A stretch of DNA of 64,000 nucleotides from the NCBI GenBank assembly GCA_036898135.1, contig CM072516.1, forward strand, positions 25,431,744 through 25,495,743, in the 5' to 3' direction. Positions 10,618-22,537 of this stretch are shown piece by piece. The notes beneath the pieces are model-generated. The model saw nothing but the letters and a program-made list of their open reading frames with translations. It had not been told where the DNA came from and ran no database searches. Position numbers and translations under genes: made by a program. Origin of the DNA: Oncomelania hupensis. Taxonomy: Eukaryota; Mollusca; Gastropoda; Littorinimorpha; Pomatiopsidae. The stretch's first letter is position 1; each line of letters begins with the position of its first letter.

Positions 10618-11450
10618 AAAGGAGAAGACTACGACACTAACGATAAGGAAGAAATGGTACCTCGTGGTCCCTGACCAACAACCGAACATCTCGCTGAAAG
10701 AGCCGGGGAAAAAAAATCGGGGACCGACTCGACTCACTGATATAAAAATATGGACTAGCCCTCCCTCCTTTTTACGCATCATTCGAAAGCTAGTGTCATT
10801 TTCCTGTCTACATAGACATGCTGACTGATTTACAAAGTCACACACGATATAAATACTATCATCCCTGTATACCAAAGTCATTGTGTAGGGCGACCGGAGG
10901 GTATGGCTCCTTTCACTTTCGCTATCCAGGCACTTTCTCCCACAATGCTCCAGTATTGCAAGCTTCCTTGACCACAATCTCTCTAGGGTCATTGCTAGCA
11001 GACCGCACTTTTTGCACAGCAGCAATTGCGGGCAGACCTCTTCTGCTGAAGAGCATTGCCTTGGCAAAGTCTTCTTTTGTGGTTATCGCTTTGCTGCACA
11101 TGTATCTCTTCGCAACCTCTCCTATATGGTTAATACACGACAGTTCTTTCAATTTCACGACAGTTAAAAGTTGGCTTAGAGTACAATTAGAGGCTACGTC
11201 CACCGGTAGATCCTATCTCGCTGACACAGAAGGCTGGAGAAGAAACAAAAAACAGCGTGGCGAAGTAAGCTGCAGGGTAGGTCTAATTGGATTGGTTGAA
11301 CTGCGGGACACCATCAGCAGCAGCCTACGTCCACTGACAAACAGCTGTTGGCAGCCCCGTCCTCCAGTATGCAGCTTGCTATCAATGACGTACATTGCCT
11401 TCCCGACAAAATAATGACGTAGTTGGAGTAACTCGGCTGCTGTGTGTGGC
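10618..11450. other. Apparently unique stretch with an unassigned 93-codon frame
   Basis: A minus-strand frame at 11203-10922 encodes 93 residues with balanced composition. I recognise no family, and a longer overlapping frame runs into the GAA repeat. It could be a degraded exon or chance. Confidence 0.25.
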
Positions 11451-11611
11451 GGGGGTGTTGTTGTTGTTGTTTCTGCTGATGATGTTGATACCGTTGTGTT
11501 GTTGTTGATGACGATGGAGGTGGTGTTATTATTGGGCAGACAAAAAGTGTTTTAGGTAGTAGTTGCCTTGCCTAAAGAAGTTGGACAGCGTCTTGCATAT
11601 GATCCTTATTA

Positions 11612-11676
<65 letters not shown>

Positions 11677-11677
11677 G
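11612..11677. repeat. (AAT)n microsatellite
   Basis: A pure AAT tract of about 66 bp, next to the left arm of an inverted repeat. Confidence 0.95.
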
Positions 11678-11746
11678 GCTGCATTATACCTTCTAGAACA
11701 AGAAGACTGGTATACAATATTATTATTGTTGTTTTTAATGTTTAGC

Positions 11747-11823
<77 letters not shown>

Positions 11824-11875
11824 ATTATTATTATTATTATTGTTATTATTGTTATTATTATTATTATTGTTATTA

Positions 11876-11946
<71 letters not shown>
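11678..11946. repeat. Left outer arm of an inverted repeat plus (ATT)n
   Basis: The 70-bp stretch 11678-11747, then about 200 bp of ATT, is matched in reverse complement by (AAT)n and 13768-13840. Both arms share TTCTAGAACAAG-type sequence and AATGTTTAGCTTA. Confidence 0.8.
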
Positions 11947-12099
11947 GGGCAGCCCAGTTCCCTCTTCCAAGTTTTCTTAAATTTAATTTTTGGTTTAATT
12001 TGGGGGGAGAAGTTGAGGTGTGGTAGGGAGTAAGAAAGTATACTTCGGTGCGCGACAGGAAGGTCTTAATCTTTCAACAATTTTTCCGTGTCGACACAA
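11947..12099. other. No recognisable feature
   Basis: A short spacer with no repeat or ORF of note. Confidence 0.4.
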
Positions 12100-12157
12100 A
12101 TTCCCCTATACGTTTTATGTGTCCGGGGACGTTAATTTACTTAATCAATCAATCAAT
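12100..12157 (+). repeat. Stray SINE 3'-tail unit with AATC tail
   Basis: CCCCTATACG and GTGTCCGGGGACGTTAAT are followed by (AATC)n, the same short unit as at 7155 and 39.5-39.65 kb. The tetranucleotide tail suggests a 5'-truncated retro-insertion. Confidence 0.6.
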
Positions 12158-12599
12158 CCGTGTCGACGTTTCCTCGCCTTTTCGCCACTACCTTGAGCGT
12201 CTATTGCCTAAGCAGGATCGTGCGCTCTATTATCATACGACCATCGCTTTCTTTTTTAAATGTTACTTTAAAAATAAACAATTATATTCTGTTAAAATAT
12301 GCCGTGCGAGGTGGGTGGGTGATAGATGACGAATTTCCCCGAGGAGTCTCGTGACACTCACAGAGAGACCACTCCCCGTTTCTCTGTCGCCCTAACTCCA
12401 AACTTCGCACCTCCCTCATCCCCATCCCCACCTCCACCCAAACAAACCACTCCTCTCTTCCTCTTCCATCTTTTTTTTTTCTCCAAGCTTCTGTTACCTT
12501 TGGCTGTTGGTCACGGAAGCGCACTTCCTTCTCAGATTGTGTTCCTAAACCTCAGTACAAGTTCATATAATTAACAAAAATCCTTCGGTTGAGACAAAT
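12158..12599. other. No recognisable feature
   Basis: Mixed-composition sequence with a T-run near 12471 and no convincing coding frame. Confidence 0.4.
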
Positions 12600-12835
12600 A
12601 ACCCGAGGTCTATTCTGTGCACGCATAAATTCCATCAAACGGACGTTATAGATCCTGAAGCTCATGCCTTAGACGGTGAGTGCCCAAAACAGAAATACAC
12701 TCAAATCAACAGGGCTCGGTCTTTTTTCACCCTCGCACCCAATCGGCCAGGATTGTGCTCAGTTGTCTGGGACGACGAGCTTATGGCAGCAAGTTGACGC
12801 TTCAAGCAGTTTGAGCTAGATTCTGTTTCGGCCAT
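12600..12835 (+). mobile_element. Diverged fragment of the long SINE seen at 61.7 kb
   Basis: It shares ordered blocks with 61838-62080: CCGAGGTCTA, GATCCTGA, GCTCATG, GGTGAGTGCC, GGATTGTGCTCAGTTGTC and a TTGAG.TAGAT block. The tRNA-like head is missing, so it is 5'-truncated and old. Confidence 0.7.
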
Positions 12836-12865
12836 AGTAGCAGCAGCAGCAACAGTCACACCCGA

Positions 12866-12969
12866 TCCTCATCTATTCAGACTCCTTTAAGGAGTCTGAC
12901 AGAGCCTAGGCCAGGAGAGGTTTAACCAGTCATGGCAGCAACTGGCACACTCGGCTAGATACCTTAAAG

Positions 12970-13020
<51 letters not shown>

Positions 13021-13412
13021 CTACTTCCTACACGCTTCAAGCACTATAGTGACGGAAAAAGCGCAATTTCACTGTAAATATATACAGATTGATTTCACTG
13101 TAAATATATACAGATTGTTGCTCCACAATAGCCGCTCTTTCCGTCTCAAAAACCCAATTGCCTTCTTGGATTCTTAAACTGCATGAAACCAAGTGAGGAC
13201 ACTATCCGGCGTCGACAAACGGTTCTAAAATATTCTCAAACGGTTCGTAAAAGACAGTTGACCTAGAAACTAATACCGTTTGACCTAATTCGTCCCCTAG
13301 ATGAGACGAAACTTACATGTTTCTATTTTCATGAGTTCACTGCAGTGAAATTGCGCTTTTCTCGTGACTATAGAGCTTCAAGCGTATACAAAGCAGTGCT
13401 CACTACTACTAT

Positions 13413-13486
<74 letters not shown>

Positions 13487-13600
13487 CTTTAAGTTATCTA
13501 GCAGAGTGTGCCAGTTGCTGCCATGACTGGTTAAACCTCTCCTGGCCTAGGCTCTGTCAGACTCCTCAAAGGAGTCTGAATAGACAAGCATCGGGGCAAC
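12866..13600. repeat. Fold-back element with AGT/ACT microsatellites in its arms
   Basis: The arms 12866-13070 and 13345-13596 are inverted copies. Each carries a 6-7-bp-stem hairpin with AGACTCC and GGAGTCT, a CCTAGGCCAGGAGAGG block, an AGT (left) or ACT (right) microsatellite, and a block with GCGC.TTTC.C. The centre (13071-13344) is unique and contains a short duplication (TTTCACTGTAAATATATACAG at 13057 and 13092). Confidence 0.8.
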
Positions 13601-13601
<1 letters not shown>

Positions 13602-13661
<60 letters not shown>

Positions 13662-13679
13662 ACAACAATAATAATAATG

Positions 13680-13767
<88 letters not shown>

Positions 13768-13840
13768 GCTAAACATTAAAAACAATAAAAAATAATGTAT
13801 ACCAAACAGTCGTCTTGTTCTAGAAGGTATAATCCAGCCT
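13602..13840. repeat. (AGT)n, (AAT)n and the right outer inverted arm
   Basis: (AGT)n at 13602-13660 and (AAT)n at 13672-13767 are followed by 13768-13840, which is the reverse complement of 11678-11747. Confidence 0.85.
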
Positions 13841-13988
13841 TCTTCTCTTGCTTCTTATCTTTCTTTCATTCTCTTTCTCCACTATCAGTATTGCTCTCCT
13901 TTTATAATCCTATTCCAATTCGAGATAGACTGACTTGTACACGATGTTTCAAAAAATTTTAATTTAGTACTTTGGTTTTCTTTTCACT

Positions 13989-13989
<1 letters not shown>

Positions 13990-14064
<75 letters not shown>

Positions 14065-14102
14065 TTCTTCTTCTTCTTCTTCTTCTTCTTCTTCTTCTTC
14101 TT
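13990..14102. repeat. (ATC)n then (CTT)n
   Basis: ATC units fill 13990-14062 and CTT units 14063-14102. Confidence 0.95.
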
Positions 14103-14470
14103 GATGTGGGAGATAATTTGTTAAAAAAAAATAGTTTTAGTTAATTTCCTTCTTTTTTCTATTTTCTTTTTGTCTTCTCTTTTATTTCCTTTTCATTTTT
14201 TCTCCCCATTAAAGTTTTACGTTTTCGCGTGTGTGTGGGAGTGGGCGCGCGCGTGTGTGTGTATGTGTGTGGGGGTGTGTGTATGTGTGTTTTAAACCAG
14301 CTTTTTCACAAGATGTCAGGCAGTCTTTTTTATTTTGTGTTTCTTTAGCCTTCTGTACAAAATTTACGGTTTAGTGGGAGCTGGGAGACCATTACAGAAC
14401 ACGCGCATTCGACCCTGAGTCCCAGCTGTTTCCGGCTAGAAAGCTCGAAGCAGTAAATTTGTGAGTCATG
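14103..14470. other. No gene; GT-rich tract at 14230-14290
   Basis: T-rich sequence with a degenerate TG/GT stretch and no supported ORF. Confidence 0.45.
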
Positions 14471-14640
14471 GAGAGAAGAAAAAAAAAGAAGAAAGAAAAA
14501 GAAGAAGGAGAAGAAGAAGAAGAAGAAGAAGAGAAGAAGCAGGAAATGAGTACAATGCTTATGATGATGATAATGACGATGACGACGACGACGACGACGA
14601 CCACGATGATGATGATGATGATGATGATGATGAAGGTCTT
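14471..14640. repeat. Compound GAA/GAC/GAT repeat
   Basis: GAA-rich units are followed by GAT/GAC units (about 14560-14634). The acidic and basic frames over it are artefacts. Confidence 0.9.
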
Positions 14641-14960
14641 GCTCATTATGGTGCACAAGTTGCTGGGAGGGGGGACGGGACGGGGGAACCCCACAAACAA
14701 ACCAACAGAAACAACTTTTTTCTGTATATTTGTGGTTCATTCTGTAAGCAAATGTACTCTCCAAAGGGGGAGACCATTATAAAAAAACTTATTTGGCCTC
14801 TAGTTCCAGCTATTCCCGATTAGAAGAAGAAGAAGAAGAAGAAGAAGAAGAAGAAGGTTCTGGTCGTTGTTATTCATGAAAGAGGTTGGGACTAGGGGTA
14901 GGGGGGTGGAGGAGGAGGAAGAAGGGAAGAAGAAGATCTTTATTCTAGAAATGGTTACAC
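14641..14960. other. Short unique stretch with a (GAA)n tract
   Basis: A pure GAA tract lies at 14823-14856. No coding signal is visible. Confidence 0.5.
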
Positions 14961-15117
14961 ATTACACACACACACACACCTACACACACCCACACCCACA
15001 CCCACACCCACCGACTCACACACACACGCACACACACATAGACTCTCTCTCACACACAAACACACACACACAGACTCTCTCACACACACATAAAAACACA
15101 GGCGCGCGCGCGAGCGA
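14961..15117. repeat. CA-rich compound microsatellite
   Basis: CA, CCACAC and CTCTCACACA units, with a short GCGCGCGC run near 15102. Confidence 0.9.
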
Positions 15118-15790
15118 GCGCACACCATCATCACCACCATAGAAATTAATATAAATCATACGCATTATCATCTTCGATACATGAACATAGCCTTAACTTT
15201 TCAAGAGTAGACCCCTTACCAGCCAATGCAATGTCTTCTTATATAGCACGTGCCTCCAGACTAAAAGAAACACACTCAAGGCTCTAGCTTAAACATGTAC
15301 AAAGCACATTTAAATTACGCGTTCATTAATGCCTTTAAAGTAAACTGAAAGTCTAAAATTAAAAATCGATGACGTTGTAGTGCATCTGATGAACAATAAC
15401 AAGACTTGTCCTGCGAACCGCACAGGACCGGAGTCTGGCAGGATTTATATACATTAATGATCTTTTGGGGGAAAGGATGATTGAGAAGAGGACAGACGAG
15501 GTGGTGTGTGTGTAGGAGGGGGTCCGAGGGAGGAGGGGTAGTGGGAGGGAATGAATGGAGAGAGAAGGTCTGGGTATTTGTACAGTGAGGGGTGAGAGGT
15601 GGAACAGAGGAGTTTGGGAGTGTGGGGTGGAAGTGAGGGGGGAGAGAATGGGAACGGTTGGGGGGGGGGGGGGTGAACGTTCATAGGTCCCTAACGTTTC
15701 GTCCCATATTTGTAGCATGTCATTATGCAGACAAGTTTTTTTTCTCTATCCATATTATTGAATTTGTTGGATCCCCGGAGAGCGAGCTAG

Positions 15791-15793
<3 letters not shown>
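15118..15793. other. No gene; G-rich patch at 15465-15675
   Basis: The sequence is unique at the left. It then becomes strongly purine (G) rich on the plus strand, ending in a run of about 13 G near 15660. Proline-rich minus-strand frames reflect this bias. Confidence 0.45.

Positions 15794-15860
<67 letters not shown>
15794..15860. repeat. (GA)n microsatellite flanking the LINE 3' end
   Basis: About 33 GA units directly precede the CGTAAGA heptamers that appear to be the LINE tail. Confidence 0.9.
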
Positions 15861-15861
<1 letters not shown>

Positions 15862-15889
15862 GTAAGACGTAAGACGTAAGACGTAAGAC
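15861..15889 (-). repeat. LINE 3' tail of GTCTTAC heptamers
   Basis: Four GTAAGAC units (plus strand) stand between the GA repeat and TTTATTGAATAAAC. On the LINE strand the order is AATAAA, then (GTCTTAC)4, as expected for a LINE that ends in a short tandem repeat instead of poly(A). Confidence 0.6.
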
Positions 15890-16641
15890 ATTTTATTGAA
15901 TAAACAATACATTGTTCATTTCAAGGCCACAGGCTACATTAAAACCCAACAATGAAACGCCTCATAAATGTACAAACACAATGTACGCGTCCCTAAAATC
16001 GGTCCATGATTAAATACGATTGAGTAAAAAAAACAGTTAAAAAAAACAAAACAAAAAAAACAAACAAACATTTCTAACATTAAGTTAACACAAGATGTAT
16101 ACGACACACACACAAATGCCCTTATACCACATCTATCCTTTCTCATTTTTTCCCAAACGCATGTTTTTAATTCTCGCTGTTATTGAACTTTCTAGCATCA
16201 TTTTTCTGTCAAATCTCTACTCAGTCTCTCCCTTATTCTTAAATTCAACTATCTTCATTACATCATTTTCTCACAAACATATGCATCTTTACCCACAACT
16301 ATCTGTCCATTCGCATCGTGTTCTCATACACACTGCTTTCTGACATCAATCTGTCCATCCGCAAACATTTTAATAAACACCTGCATTTTAACACACATCT
16401 GTCAATCTAATATCATTTTCTCTCAAACACATGTTCTAGCATAACAGATCTTGCTATCTTACAACCATTTTCCAAGTAAACACATTCATTTTAACACGCA
16501 TCTATATCTGTAAATCTTACATAATTTTCTCTCGGACACCAGCATTCTTACACAACACACAACTGTCTATTTTGCATTATTTTCTTTCAAGACATCCGGT
16601 TTCTAAATGTAAAAATAAATAACAACAACAGCAACAACAAC

Positions 16642-16721
<80 letters not shown>

Positions 16722-16794
16722 AAAATAAATACATAAATAAATAAAGAAGAAGAAATAAACAACAAAGAACTATGTCATAAACCATTTCTGCCTA
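15890..16794 (-). other. Probable LINE 3' UTR with degenerate tandem repeats and an (AAT)n insert
   Basis: The sequence downstream of the ORF2 stop contains degenerate units of roughly 60-75 bp (16190-16600) built around CATCTGT.AATCT and ATTTTCTC.CAAACAC. A pure (AAT)n lies at about 16640-16721. The assignment to the LINE rests on position and the terminal AATAAA. Confidence 0.55.
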
Positions 16795-19700
16795 TTAATT
16801 TTCTATAGCATGCTCTTGTCGTTTCTGGAAAACCCTGTAAAGGTATTTTGACAGTTGCATAATAACTTGTTCTTCATCGTTTGCCATAATCAATTCTACA
16901 GAAACATTGTTCGGATTACCCACAGCATACTCCAAAAAAGGAATACCCCGTCTTAATTCAGCATACCCTGTACAATCTAGTAAAACATGTTTTTCATCTT
17001 CATTTGCACTTTGACAGACTGGGCACAGAAGATGTCTTGGTATAACATCCTGACGATATCTTAGATTATGTACACGAATTGGTGAAACACCAAATCTGAA
17101 CTTGATATATGCTTGCCGAAAACAGCGAAGCTGGCTGACATTAAAATAATTCTCAGATCCAAAAGTACGTTTAAAACTGGCATAAAACTCAAAACGATCA
17201 GAAGAAGTAATTTCAGCCATCCAGTCTTGTCTGTACTGATCAACCAATCGCTGTTTAAAAATTCCCAGAAATACCTTCATCCTTCCCACCCCCTGCTGCA
17301 TCCATACATTTCCAAACCCATTCCGGAATAAAAGTTCTTTCACATAATGTGCCCAAGACCTCTTGCCCAGGCTCTCCAAGTGATATAACATCTTATAAGC
17401 CTTTCTAGGGAGTCTCTCATCCGGCAAAGCCAGCACTCTTAGCCAATATTTAACACACCTCACTGCAGCGGTGACAAACATGGGGTACCGGCCAAGATCG
17501 CCGTATATCATTTTGTTCGGTGTGTTGAGTCCAACATTCAAAAATCGCTTGCATGCAAACAAGTGAGTTTTCTCAATGTCTCCGTACTGTTGAAAACCCC
17601 AAAGCTCAGCACCGTACAACAATACTGGGGCAACCTGTGCGTCGAACATTTTGAAGAAGACATCTCTTTGGACGTTCCCCAGCTTCCACAGGCATCTCAA
17701 GATTTGAACAGTTCGTGCTTTTGCTTTTACTGCTAGTTCACTTACACTGCTTGTTAAACTTAATTTGGTAGTAAAATATAAACCCAAATATTTGTAATTG
17801 TTTACCACTTCAATTTTGTCTCTGCCATAGCACCACATCTCATTTTCAGCAAGGAAACCTCCTTTACGGAACACAATCACTTTAGTTTTACTAAGATTAA
17901 TTGTCATTGAGAAATTATCAGCAAATGATTTCAAACAATCAAGTTGTCTTTGTAGCCCCATTGCACAGAATGAAGTCAAGATTACGTCATCAGCAAATAG
18001 CAAAATTAAAATCTGTACAACATCTGGTGTCAGCTGTATACCATAGTCACAATTTTTTGCCATTTCCAAAGCCAGCTCATTGATAAGAAAAGAAAATAAA
18101 GTTGGTGATAAGACACATCCTTGCCTTACACCAACAGGACATGAAAACGGATCTGTGATACCATTAGACCCTCGCACACAGGCTTTTACATCACTGTACA
18201 TGCTTTGTAACATTTGTAACATTTTTCCTCCAACACCATTTTTTCTTAAAACGTTCCACAGGATGTTTCTATTTATGGTATCGAATGCTTTTTTGAAATC
18301 TACAAAACAAACATATACTTTTCCAGATTTTCTTAAAAAATACTTTTGTACAATTGCATATAGAACAAATATGTTGTCTATTGTTGAATAACCTGCTCGA
18401 AACCCAGCCTGTTCTTCAACTATTTTGCTATTTTCATCAGCCCATTGTGTTAACCGCTTATTTAGAATGTGAGTAAACGCTTTTCCAAGAATGCTTAGTA
18501 GGGATATACCCCTGTAATTGTCAGGATTGTCCTTATCTCCACTCTTATGAATTGGGACAATAATGGCTCCAGTCCAAGCCTTGGGGTACTGCCCGGTGTT
18601 AAAACATGATTAAACAATTTCAAAACAAATGGAAGAATGTGCTCAATGGAAGTCTTAAGTGCGTCAGTAAGAATTTTATCAAGCCCAGGAGCTTTACCCG
18701 ATTTAAGATGTTTAACTGCCTTAAGGATTTCATCTGCAGTGATTTCTGTATCCAGACACTCAATGCCTAGTTGGTTGTCGCCCCCGTTGTCTTGGTCTAC
18801 GATATTCTCCGACTGGTCACTTCCTCCAAGCACCGTCCTAAAATGGTTCATCCACTGGTCATTACTGATATCAGGTTGACGTTGACTAGTGCAGCAAATG
18901 GATCTCACTTCCTGCCAGAATAACTTGGAGTCACTGGCTTTTATTGCTAAATTTCGCAGTTTACAATCTTTGTACGTTTGTCGTTTCTCTTTTACCAGAC
19001 TACGATATTTCCTGCGCCGTTCCACAAACTGGAGTCTGTATGCACCCTTAATGTTCTGGGTTTTCACGCGCCTGAACTTTCGCCACCAGCGCCGTGTGTC
19101 ACGTTTGGCCTCCTTACACTCAGCGTCATACCATCTGCTGTGTCGTGGACCACAATAGACACGTCGTTTCATGCATGATGCTGCCTCTGCTAAAGCCGCA
19201 TTGAATGAATCCACTGCATTGTCCAGGTTTAGGGTTAAATGTTCGGTTGCGTGTGCAAGTTTGTTTTGAAATGAATCTCCTTTCACTGCCTCAATAAACT
19301 GTTCTCGTTTGTCCTCCCTCCACTCCGTTTTCTCAACGAATAAAGTCTTTTCTACTGGGCGGGGGTGATTAGCATTAAAACAAAATTCTAAAGGGAGGTG
19401 CCTAGATTCAAACCTGTCAGCTACTATAAGCTCCATGTAATCATTTTCATTAGCTAGCTGTTCTGAGCATATAAAATAGTCAACTGTGCTAGACCCTGTC
19501 GTGCACACAAATGTAAAATGACCTTCTTCATCACCTTTACAGCAACCATTTAAGATCTTAAGGCCGTACGCTAAACACAAATCAAGAAGACTCCGACCAT
19601 TGACGTTCAACACTTTATCCTCTGACTGCCTGAACTGGGTCACATCTGACTGCGCTACATCATCAGTGTTATCCGTTTCATCAAATAGAACAGAGTTTAA

Positions 19701-20210
19701 GTTACCAGTCCTGGCGTTAAAATCCCCACATAAAAGATAACTGCAATCGTCACGTTTCTGCACAAGACTAAGAATACACTCTTCTACCAAAGTTATTGCT
19801 GACGCTACATTGACATGCTGCTGTTTATAGTATGGCGACCCGGGTGGACAAATATAAACTCCTCCCAAAATTACGTCCCTATCATGTGCAAACATTACCT
19901 TATCAAGCTTAAGCCAAATCATGTTGTCCTGTGAAGTATCAATTTTTTTAACATACCTAGAGAGAGAACGCTTTACCATAACCATAACTCCGCCACTACT
20001 ACGTCCTTGGTGTGACAACTTGGTGGAAGGGCTGAAGAACTGGGTGAATTCCGAAAAACAGTCCAGCGATTTGTTGAGCTCAAGGAATGTTTCAACCAAA
20101 CAGACAATATCAAACCCTTGTATGTATTCAATAAACTCAACCTCGCTTAGTTTATTCAGCAGCCCTTCTATATTCCAGCTCAAGAGACGCACAGGTCTGC
20201 CTGCATCTAG
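16795..20210 (-). pseudogene. LINE ORF2: AP endonuclease + reverse transcriptase, one frameshift
   Basis: ORF2 encodes the enzymes that nick the target and copy the LINE RNA. The frame is open right after the ORF1 TGA. The first Met is not reached until GVMVMV, inside the endonuclease. Endonuclease motifs in order are SWNIEG, VETFLE, GGVYI, LLCGDFNARTG, STVDYF and ESRHLP, all from the first part (20210-18602). RT then begins (SGKAPGLD). Near 18601-18604 one base is missing from an A/T run, which shifts the frame; the shifted frame stops at 18495. The downstream frame carries the rest of RT (FRAG, DFKKAFD, GVRQGC, FADD) and a C-terminal zinc motif (CPVC, H, C), and stops at 16795. Total length is about 1139 codons, normal for APE-type LINEs. 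Because of the single lesion, I call this copy a recent pseudogene. Confidence 0.9.
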
Positions 20211-20213
20211 TCA
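20204..20213 (-). promoter_or_regulatory. Stop-codon readthrough context TGA-CTA-G between ORF1 and ORF2
   Basis: On the minus strand ORF1 ends CAT-TGA-CTA-GAT, and the same frame continues into ORF2 without another stop. UGA followed by CUAG is the best-known efficient readthrough context in animal mRNAs. An out-of-frame ATG (20206-20204) overlaps it but opens only a tiny frame. Use for readthrough is inferred from sequence. Confidence 0.65.
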
Positions 20214-21320
20214 ATGCCTACCACTACGTAACATGTTGTCAATACGACTCTGGCTTGTGTTTCTATCACCTGTCCGTGTGTTGATAGTTCGTCTGTTCCC
20301 TGTGTGCTCCGTCTGTCTCACGTGTTCGGTCTCTGCCTCCACATCAGTATCAGCGTCGTGCGGGTCACCTAAATTACTGACGTCACGTCGAGCACTTCGC
20401 CACGTGGTAATGCCGTGTCCGCATCCGCCGCCGCCACCACCACCTTTGCCAAAACCACGACCTCCACGCCTGGTTCCATGCCGGTGATTAGTCTTGGCAC
20501 AACGTTGGTTATTCTCTGTTCTGACGTCGTCGTCGTCGTTGACTTCTGTTGCACTTCTTGAATGGAGCCTTTCGCTTTTGTCTTCGTCGCTGGGATCTTC
20601 ATGTTCGCTAAATCTTCGCCCTCTTGATGTGGCTGCTTCTTCGGTGTGATCAGCCTGGCTCGACTCTTCTCGATTTTTGTCTCCGCTAGTACCATCATCT
20701 ACGCCTTCGTGGTGTGGCGATTGCTGCCTTTTTTTCTTGTGCAGCCATGTTCCTCTGTAGAATGCAATGTATCCATCATCTCTCAGTTGTTTTAATGTGG
20801 CTCTCTGTTTCTCTGTCAGATCATCATCAATCTTCATGTTGTTCTTCTTTAAAGACTTCCTCAGCAACCCACTGCCCACAACCGCCATCTTCACTCTGTT
20901 TTTTACAAATTTCGCAACAACTGGTCTCTTCTTCCCCTCCTCTGCTTTTCCGAGTCTGTGGGCACTGGCAAAGTCATTCTCATTCCAAACTCTTGAGGTG
21001 TCATGCTTGTTTAAAATGTCTGCTAAACGATCCACCAACTCATCTTCTCTTTCTCTGCCTTCTCTAATCTCAGGAACACCGTAGATGATAATGTTGTCTT
21101 TCCTCATCATTATGTCTTGCCTTTCCAGTTTCTCTTCTATGGAGTCTGTTTTGTTCTCCAACTTCTCCGTTGTCTGCTTCATTCTATCAATGTCTTCCTG
21201 TTTCTGCCGTAGTTGTTCTTGGATATCTTCTAGTTTGCTCGACAATGATTTCACATCATTTGAGACGTCGGCGATTTGTTTTGTCAGTGACTTTCCTAAG
21301 TCTTTGATTAGGTCTTCCAT
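20211..21320 (-). CDS. LINE ORF1 protein (coiled coil, RRM-like, basic/Gly-rich tail)
   Basis: The protein has 369 residues and probably binds LINE RNA. Residues 1-72 are a heptad-like coiled coil for oligomerisation. The stretch 76-145 (NIIIYGVPE, SAHRLGK, RPVVAKF) resembles the RRM region of L1-type ORF1 proteins. Residues 150-200 (DDLTEKQR, RGTWLHKKK) match the C-terminal RNA-binding domain. The rest is charged and low-complexity, with a G7 run near 293-299. The frame is the same as ORF2, separated by one TGA. The ATG at 21320 lies about 20 bp from the GA repeat, so the 5' UTR is very short, or this copy is slightly 5'-truncated. Confidence 0.88.
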   Translation of the reverse strand: MEDLIKDLGKSLTKQIADVSNDVKSLSSKLEDIQEQLRQKQEDIDRMKQTTEKLENKTDSIEEKLERQDIMMRKDNIIIYGVPEIREGREREDELVDRLADILNKHDTSRVWNENDFASAHRLGKAEEGKKRPVVAKFVKNRVKMAVVGSGLLRKSLKKNNMKIDDDLTEKQRATLKQLRDDGYIAFYRGTWLHKKKRQQSPHHEGVDDGTSGDKNREESSQADHTEEAATSRGRRFSEHEDPSDEDKSERLHSRSATEVNDDDDVRTENNQRCAKTNHRHGTRRGGRGFGKGGGGGGGCGHGITTWRSARRDVSNLGDPHDADTDVEAETEHVRQTEHTGNRRTINTRTGDRNTSQSRIDNMLRSGRH

Positions 21321-21340
21321 AACGGGTCCTGGGTTACTTT

Positions 21341-22204
<864 letters not shown>

Positions 22205-22537
22205 TCTATGACGGCCTACTAGCGCCAAAACCGAGAGTTACCATTATCACGAGATAACTGAAATCATCACGTGTTCTGTGTAATTTGCAGAAATATCGGT
22301 AATCCGCAGTGTTAATTAATGAGTATCAGTATATGCCACGCTTTCCTAGCGCCAAAACCTGATAATTACAAATATCATGAGTTAATTATAATTATGAAGA
22401 GATAATTACAATTATCAAGCGATGATTACAATTATCACTGAAAATTATAACTATCAAGATGAGCATGCGCGGCCCGATGCGCATGCGGCGGCAGCGGCAC
22501 TGTTCCCAGCACGCCTGGGGTTTTGTCCCTAGTAATG

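Larger units (their letters stand above)
15861..21341 (-). mobile_element. Non-LTR retrotransposon (LINE) with ORF1 and ORF2, inserted in a GA/TC microsatellite
   Basis: Read on the minus strand it has a short 5' region (21341-21321), ORF1 (21320-20211), ORF2 (to 16795), a roughly 900-bp AT-rich 3' UTR, an AATAAA and a heptanucleotide tail. Both outer flanks are GA-repeats, which suggests insertion into a (TC)n target. Tx1-clade LINEs with TC-type microsatellite targets are known, but I cannot assign the clade from sight. The 5' end is not fixed precisely. The copy is nearly intact, with one frameshift in ORF2. Confidence 0.8.

Noticed and set aside
10922..11203. 93-residue minus-strand frame as a real gene
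   Set aside because: Composition is plausible, but I recognise no family and splice sites or conservation cannot be judged here.
11572..11980. Poly-Asn, poly-Leu and poly-Tyr frames
   Set aside because: Translated AAT/ATT microsatellite.
20190..20192. GTG as the start codon of LINE ORF2
   Set aside because: GTG starts are not expected in animal mRNAs. The frame continues upstream to the ORF1 stop, so readthrough is the better explanation.
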